The notes below the pieces were generated by a model. It searched no databases and had not been told where the DNA came from. It worked only from the letters and a program-made list of their open reading frames with translations. Positions 23,685 through 27,284 of a DNA stretch of 27,284 nt are shown in pieces. The position numbers and the translations under genes are program-made. The stretch is from UBA8828 sp046315175 (GTDB lineage: Bacteria > Verrucomicrobiota > Verrucomicrobiia > Opitutales > UBA953), in NCBI GenBank assembly GCA_046315175.1, contig JBKDBK010000095.1, forward strand, positions 1-27,284. The letters are read 5' to 3'. Within the stretch, counting starts at the first letter, position 1. Each line of letters opens with the position of its first letter.

Positions 23685-23941
23685 GGCTTGGGAGGGCGCG
23701 GGATGGGGCAATCCGCCGCGACATCCACCCAGATGTCGGCCGCCTCGGATTGGCGGAGGCAAATCTCGGCGCCGTTGAAGGAGAACTCAACGGGGTCGCC
23801 GAGGGGCGCGCGGCGAACGACGGTAACCACCATGCCAGGCAGGAGGCCGAGAGCCATGAGGCGCTGATCGACGACACGCTCGGCATTGAGCGAGACGACT
23901 TTGCCAGATTGACCAGGCAGCAGTTGTGCAAGGGGTGTCAC
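23681..23941 (-). CDS. feoA: Ferrous iron transport protein A
   Basis: SH3-like cytoplasmic partner of FeoB; 86 residues from the GTG at 23941. The core reads PLAQLLPGQSGKVVSL, then DQRLMALGLLPGMVVTVVRRAPLGDPVEF, typical of FeoA. The frame is open to an ATG at 24031, but the extra 30 residues are Pro-rich and would place the Fur-like box inside the coding sequence; the GTG fits family length and puts the box directly upstream. First gene of the feoA-feoB-small-Cys-rich operon. Confidence 0.88.
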   Translation of the reverse strand: MTPLAQLLPGQSGKVVSLNAERVVDQRLMALGLLPGMVVTVVRRAPLGDPVEFSFNGAEICLRQSEAADIWVDVAADCPIPRPPKP

Positions 23942-23944
23942 TTG

Positions 23945-23961
23945 TTGAGATTGAGTCTCAA
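23945..23961 (-). promoter_or_regulatory. Fur-box-like palindrome at feoA
   Basis: TTGAGA and TCTCAA are perfect 6-bp arms with a 5-bp spacer. On the feo sense strand the core TGAGACTCAATCTCA agrees with a TGAGAATNATTCTCA-type Fur site at most positions. It lies 3 bp before the GTG start and overlaps the expected transcription start, so iron-bound Fur (or a related metalloregulator) would block the feo operon. Confidence 0.65.
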
Positions 23962-23963
23962 TC

Positions 23964-23991
23964 GGTGTAGGGGGCGATGGGGGGAAGTCAA
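23964..23991 (-). promoter_or_regulatory. Candidate feoA promoter
   Basis: On the minus strand TTGACT (23986-23991) and TACACC (23964-23969) are 16 bp apart. The predicted start of transcription falls within the Fur-like palindrome, as expected for a repressed iron-uptake promoter. Confidence 0.45.
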
Positions 23992-24100
23992 TGAGGAGAG
24001 GATAAAATAGGGGCCCAGGGGCTCGAGGCATAGGCGAGCGGAAAGCCGGTGACAGGTGACCGGTCGATGAACCCTGACGGGTTGCCTTTTAATAGGGGTG

Positions 24101-24136
24101 GCGGAGGTAGCGGAGGTAGCCGAGGTGGCGGAGGAA
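24101..24136. repeat. Four 9-bp tandem units (GCGGAGGTA type)
   Basis: Units GCGGAGGTA, GCGGAGGTA, GCCGAGGTG and GCGGAGGAA follow one another between feoA and the peptide transporter. Read as codons they give Ala-Glu-Val repeats in a spurious N-terminal extension of the transporter frame. They resemble the G/A-rich 9-bp arrays at 7840 and 13079. Confidence 0.7.
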
Positions 24137-24310
24137 GATGCAATTGGTGGCAGAGCGCTCATCTTAGTTTTCTCGCACCGCGCTCCCCGCTCCTCGCTCC
24201 AACTCGGGCGATTGAGTTCTCGCCCGCTGTCCTCGCAGCTACCGCAGGCACCGCAGCCTATTCGTGGTCGGGCTTGCGGGGCGGGCGGGGTGCGGGCTGT
24301 CTCATGGGTG
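24137..24310 (+). other. Rest of the 369-bp gap between feoA and the peptide transporter
   Basis: Outside the Fur-like region (23945-23991) and the tandem array (24101-24136), this gap shows no open frame with real protein character. A CCGGT/ACCGG short inverted repeat occurs near 24042-24059. Just before the transporter, TTGCGG (24274-24279) and CTGTCT (24297-24302) are 17 bp apart with the ATG 8 bp later, a possible near-leaderless promoter like that of nadC. Confidence 0.35.
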
Positions 24311-25828
24311 ATGATTGACCGAGCTCGACCCCAGCCGGACCCGACGCCGCATGTGCCGGAAACCTTCGATGACCGGGGGTTCGCCGGGCACCCCAAGGGG
24401 CTGAGCAACCTGTTCTTCGCCGAGATGTGGGAGCGCTTCTCGTTCTACGGGATGCGCGCGCTGCTGATGCTCTTCATGGTGGCGCCGGTGGCGACGGGCG
24501 GACTCGGGCTAGATCAAGTGCGCGCGGCTGAGATCTACGGCAACTACACGATGGCGTGCTACCTGCTGTGCATCCTCGGGGGTTACATCGCGGACAACTT
24601 CATCGGCGCGAGGCGCGCGGTGCTGGTCGGCGGCCTGATCATCACGGCGGGCCACTACACCCTGGCCGTCGACTCGCTGGCGGCCTTCTACGCGGGGCTC
24701 GCGCTGGTGGCCGTGGGCACGGGCCTGCTCAAGCCGAGCATCAGCACCTTGGTCGGAGGGCTTTATCGGGACAGCGACACGCGGCGCGACGCAGGTTTCT
24801 CGATCTTCTACATGGGCATCAACCTCGGCGCCTTCGCCGCGCCGCTGGTCACAGGCTGGCTGGCGCAGAGCGATCGCTTCAGGGAAATCCTCGCCGGCTG
24901 GGGCCTCGACCCGAACAGCTGCTGGCACTGGGGCTTCGGCGCGGCGGCGATCGGGATGACGCTCGGGATGATTGTCTACGTGAGGCGACTCCCGTGGCTG
25001 GGCAAGGCGGGCGAGGCGCCGGCGGCGGGCAAGGCGCGGCCGTGGAAGGGCCTGCTCTGGGTGGTGCTGGGGAGCGCGGCGCTGCTGGGCCTGCTGGTGA
25101 GGGCGGACCGCTATCCGGCGCTGCTCGTGACGCTCTATTCGCTGCCCTTGCTCGGGATCGCTTACTTCGGGCTGTTCCGAAAGGACGAGGAGGGGCGGCG
25201 CATGGGGGCGATCCTGGTGTTCTTCGTGGCGGCGATCCTCTTCTGGGCGGTGTTCGAGCAGGCGGGGTCGACCCTGGCGCTCTTCGCCGAGGACCTGACG
25301 CGGAACGAGGTGGCGGGGCATGGTTTCCCGTCGTCATGGTTCCAATCGGTCAACGCGCTGTTTGTGATGATGCTGGCGCCGGTGTTCGCGTGGCTGTGGG
25401 TGCGGATGGCGACCCGGCAGCCGTCGGTCCCGGTCAAGTTCGCGCTCGGCCTGCTCTTTCTCGGCCTGTCGTTCGCGCTGATGGTGCCGGCGGCCGCGGC
25501 GACGGCGGCGGGCAAGGTGAGCCCGCTGTGGCTGCTGGCGGTTTACTTCCTGCAGACGGTCGGCGAGATGTGCCTGAGCCCGGTGGGCCTCAGCACGATG
25601 TCGCGCCTTGCGCCCGCGCATCTGGCGGGGCTGGTGATGGGCGTGTGGTTCTTGGCGACATCTCTCGGCAACAAGTTGGCGGGCACGCTCGCGGGTGGAT
25701 TCGACGCGAAGGATCCGGACAAGCTTGCGGGCTTCTTCCTCGACCAGGCGTTGGTGGTGGGCGCGATGACGGCGGGGCTGCTCGCGCTGGCGCCGTGGGT
25801 AAAGCGGCTGATGGGGACGAGGGGGTAG
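24311..25828 (+). CDS. POT/PTR-family proton-coupled peptide transporter
   Basis: Inner-membrane major facilitator protein of 505 residues that imports di- and tripeptides with protons. The proton-coupling motif ExxERF is present in FFAEMWERFSFYGMRALL (E38, E41, R42), and the second signature FSIFYMGINLGAF lies in the fifth helix region. About 14 hydrophobic segments can be traced. The C-terminal half has the GEMCLSPVGLSTMSRLAP motif typical of PTR. The frame extends to 24098 through a 9-bp tandem array; the ATG at 24311, just before the HPKGLSNLFFAEMW start seen in relatives, is preferred. It is convergent with xth. Confidence 0.93.
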   Translation: MIDRARPQPDPTPHVPETFDDRGFAGHPKGLSNLFFAEMWERFSFYGMRALLMLFMVAPVATGGLGLDQVRAAEIYGNYTMACYLLCILGGYIADNFIGARRAVLVGGLIITAGHYTLAVDSLAAFYAGLALVAVGTGLLKPSISTLVGGLYRDSDTRRDAGFSIFYMGINLGAFAAPLVTGWLAQSDRFREILAGWGLDPNSCWHWGFGAAAIGMTLGMIVYVRRLPWLGKAGEAPAAGKARPWKGLLWVVLGSAALLGLLVRADRYPALLVTLYSLPLLGIAYFGLFRKDEEGRRMGAILVFFVAAILFWAVFEQAGSTLALFAEDLTRNEVAGHGFPSSWFQSVNALFVMMLAPVFAWLWVRMATRQPSVPVKFALGLLFLGLSFALMVPAAAATAAGKVSPLWLLAVYFLQTVGEMCLSPVGLSTMSRLAPAHLAGLVMGVWFLATSLGNKLAGTLAGGFDAKDPDKLAGFFLDQALVVGAMTAGLLALAPWVKRLMGTRG

Positions 25829-25861
25829 GGGAAGGGGGAGCCGGGGGAAGGGGAGATACAC

Positions 25862-25883
25862 GGAGGCCTGGAAACGGGCCTCC
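25862..25883. repeat. Diverged REP-like palindrome between convergent genes
   Basis: GGAGGCC and GGCCTCC (7-bp arms, 8-nt loop) are preceded by GATACAC and followed by CTGCC, paralleling the layout of the element at 21347. It sits between the transporter and xth stops and might also end transcription, although no T-run is present. Confidence 0.45.
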
Positions 25884-25899
25884 CTGCCAGGGTGGACTT

Positions 25900-26685
25900 T
25901 TAGCCGAGGCGGGCGGAGGTGCGGATGGAGACGGGGCAGTGATCGGAGCCCGGGATGTCGGCGTGGATGGCGGGGGCGGACCAGGCGTCGGCGAGGCCGG
26001 GAGAGGCGAGGAAGTAGTCGAGGCGCCAGCCGATATTGCGGGCGCGCGCGTCGGTGCGGACGGTCCACCAGGAGTAGGCGCCGGTCTTATCGGGATGGCG
26101 CTCGCGGAAGGTGTCGGCGAAGCCCTCGTCGCCGAGGAGACGTCCGAAGGACTCCCTTTCCTCGTCGGTGAAGCCTGCGTTGCGGCGGTTGGACTTGGGA
26201 TTGGCAAGGTCGATCTCCTGGTGGGCGCAATTGAAGTCGCCGCAGACAAGGACGGGCTTGCGCTTGGCTAGGCGGGCGAGATGGCGGCGGAAATCGGCGT
26301 CCCACTTGAGCCGATAGTCCAACCGGACGAGTTCGCGCTGGGAGTTGGGGATGTAGGCGGAGACGACGAAGAGATCCTTGAACTCGGCGGTGAGGACGCG
26401 GCCCTCGCGCGGGTGGTCGCCCGGGATGTCAGCCTCGACCTTGATTGGCGCGACGCGGGAGAGGATGGCGGTGCCGGAGTAGCCTTTTTTGTCGGCTTCA
26501 TGCCAGGAGGCGTGGGCGAAGCCGAGGTCGAGGGCGCGGGCCTTGGCGATCTCGCACTTGGTCTCCTGGAGGCATAGCACGTCGGGCTGGGCTGCCTTGA
26601 GGAAATCGGCAAGCCCCTTGCCAAGGGCGGAGCGGACGCCGTTGACGTTCCAGGAGACGAGGAGGGAAGAGGGTGAGGGGGGCAC
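25900..26685 (-). CDS. xth: Exodeoxyribonuclease III / AP endonuclease
   Basis: Base-excision repair enzyme of 261 residues that cuts DNA at abasic sites and trims 3' ends. The EEP-fold residues are all visible: N13/N15 in SWNVNGVRS, E41 in CLQETK, Y111 in AYIPN, D150 and N152 in CGDFNCAHQEIDL, D223 in RLDYFLA, and D248-H249 in GSDHCPV. The closest pattern is ExoA/Xth. The start is a GTG at 26685; there is no suitable ATG before the first strand. It stands alone, convergent with the peptide transporter. Confidence 0.95.
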   Translation of the reverse strand: MPPSPSSLLVSWNVNGVRSALGKGLADFLKAAQPDVLCLQETKCEIAKARALDLGFAHASWHEADKKGYSGTAILSRVAPIKVEADIPGDHPREGRVLTAEFKDLFVVSAYIPNSQRELVRLDYRLKWDADFRRHLARLAKRKPVLVCGDFNCAHQEIDLANPKSNRRNAGFTDEERESFGRLLGDEGFADTFRERHPDKTGAYSWWTVRTDARARNIGWRLDYFLASPGLADAWSAPAIHADIPGSDHCPVSIRTSARLG

Positions 26686-26803
26686 GGGGGCTCAGCGGCA
26701 CAGGAGCTCGGGAGGGAGATTAAAGAGGAATGACGGAGGAGGGATACAGAAGCGCGACGCCGGGGCAAGGACGGCGGCCGCCAGGGGCACGGGGGCGGAG
26801 AGT

Positions 26804-26862
26804 CAAAAGGGGTCAGGCCCGACGTCGGTTCGGCAATCCGACGTCGGGCCTGACCCCTTTTG
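26804..26862. repeat. Perfect inverted repeat with 25-bp arms (REPIN-like)
   Basis: The left arm (26804-26828) begins CAAAAGGGGTCAGGCCC and is matched base for base by the right arm (26838-26862), with a 9-nt spacer TTCGGCAAT. The AAAAGGGGTCAGG end is, from memory, common in repeats linked to Y1/RAYT transposases. The arms start with A-runs and end with T-runs, so the RNA would be a strong bidirectional terminator. It lies between the divergent xth gene and the right-edge ATPase gene. Confidence 0.85.
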
Positions 26863-26898
26863 CAGCTTGCCGGAGGGAATGTCGAGAGGCGCACGCTT

Positions 26899-26921
26899 TC
26901 CCCCTAGCCAATCCAGGGGGA
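26899..26921. promoter_or_regulatory. Inverted repeat upstream of the right-edge ATPase gene
   Basis: TCCCCCT and AGGGGGA (7-bp arms, 9-nt loop AGCCAATCC) lie 18 bp before the ATG at 26940. It could be an operator or a leader hairpin; no partner is known. Confidence 0.35.
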
Positions 26922-26939
26922 GTCACCTATCCCCTGTGG

Positions 26940-27284
26940 ATGAAGCTCGCCGTCTGGGCGCCCGGGCACACCCAAGCCGCCCTGAAGCACGGCAACCTGC
27001 TGGTGTCCGGCGCGCCGGGTTCGGGCAAGTCCGAGCTGCTCCGAACGGCGCTCATCCCGGCGCTGCTCAGCTCCGGAACTCAGGTGCTGGTGATCGACCC
27101 TGGCGATGTCCTTGGAGCAAAACCCGCTGCCCCGACCCAAACTCCCCTGCGGCGCCTTGTGCTCGGGTCCGCGGATGCTCCGGCATCGGCCGGCGAGCTG
27201 CTTAAATCATCCTGTCTGGTCACCTTCGATTGTCCCAGGATCCAACGCGACGCGCGGTGCGAGTTGCTCCTGCAGGCGCTCCAC
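26940..27284 (+). CDS. P-loop ATPase, N-terminal part (cut by right window edge)
   Basis: Open frame of 115 codons from ATG at 26940 to the window end without a stop. The start reads MKLAVWAPGHTQAALKHGNL and leads to a Walker A motif GAPGSGKS (residues 25-32), a helix (ELLRTALIPALLSSG) and a Walker-B-like strand with QVLVIDPGD. The spacing and the HGNLLVSGAPGSGKSELL layout resemble the HerA/FtsK/TraG group of ATPases, which move DNA or proteins. It could equally be another AAA-type or STAND-like ATPase; the rest of the gene is needed. Later codons are less GC-biased than those of the neighbours. Confidence 0.7.
   Translation, partial: MKLAVWAPGHTQAALKHGNLLVSGAPGSGKSELLRTALIPALLSSGTQVLVIDPGDVLGAKPAAPTQTPLRRLVLGSADAPASAGELLKSSCLVTFDCPRIQRDARCELLLQALH

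Noticed and set aside
24098..24310. Coding use of the Ala-Glu-Val repeats as the transporter N-terminus
   Set aside because: The transporter family starts near HPKGLSNLFFAEMW. The extension is repeat and low-quality sequence with no membrane or signal features.
26904..27140. Minus-strand 78-codon open frame at the right edge
   Set aside because: It is antisense to the P-loop ATPase frame, which has a clear Walker A motif and stays open to the window end.

Overview
The window is very GC-rich, densely coded bacterial chromosome, most likely from a member of the Verrucomicrobiota (Opitutales-like). The best lineage marker is the 847-residue secreted protein at 1130-3673, which has an N-terminal propeller, a HEAT-like middle and a C-terminal CxxCH heme-c domain, a type expanded in Planctomycetes and Verrucomicrobia. 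The long-form PurM, a feoA-feoB-small Cys-rich Feo gene set and the secretin fit this. The assignment is inferred from gene content only. Two tRNA genes, tRNA-Ala(CGC) and tRNA-Pro(UGG), are present. No rRNA, CRISPR array or complete insertion sequence was seen.

Layout. 1-1031 (minus): start of a GspD-type secretin, cut by the left edge. 1130-5643 (plus): PVC-type cytochrome, an unknown gene behind two consecutive inverted repeats, and rmuC. 5660-8770: tRNA-Ala, slyD with a Cys/Gly-rich tail, a terminator, then minus-strand genes: an OsmC-like protein translationally coupled to an unknown protein, a ferredoxin, and a small membrane protein. 8822-12040 (plus): purM, LysM protein, Nudix hydrolase and coaX, with tRNA-Pro on the other strand. 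12069-15191: a PfkB kinase (minus), divergent from the overlapping pair nadC-birA (plus). 15201-18219 (minus): a putative lipoprotein gene, then a single-span membrane protein, grpE and dnaJ, without dnaK. 18318-21105 (plus): hisG-aguB-aguA with 2-nt junctions, joining histidine biosynthesis to agmatine-to-putrescine conversion. 21116-23941 (minus): a 43-residue basic protein and the feoA-feoB-feo-small operon under a Fur-box-like palindrome. 24311-27284: a POT peptide transporter, a convergent exonuclease III gene, a perfect 25-bp-arm inverted repeat, and the start of a P-loop ATPase gene cut by the right edge.

Three themes recur. First, I found no convincing Shine-Dalgarno sequence before any start. 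Many genes are instead joined by ATGA overlaps or a TGACCATG junction, and several candidate promoters end only a few bases before the start codon. Second, short 9-bp purine-rich tandem arrays occur in three intergenic regions. Third, hairpin or palindromic elements sit in several gaps. I see no clear undescribed multigene system. The most interesting leads are the double inverted repeat before the unknown gene upstream of rmuC, the long inverted repeat next to the right-edge ATPase, and the OsmC-coupled unknown gene.
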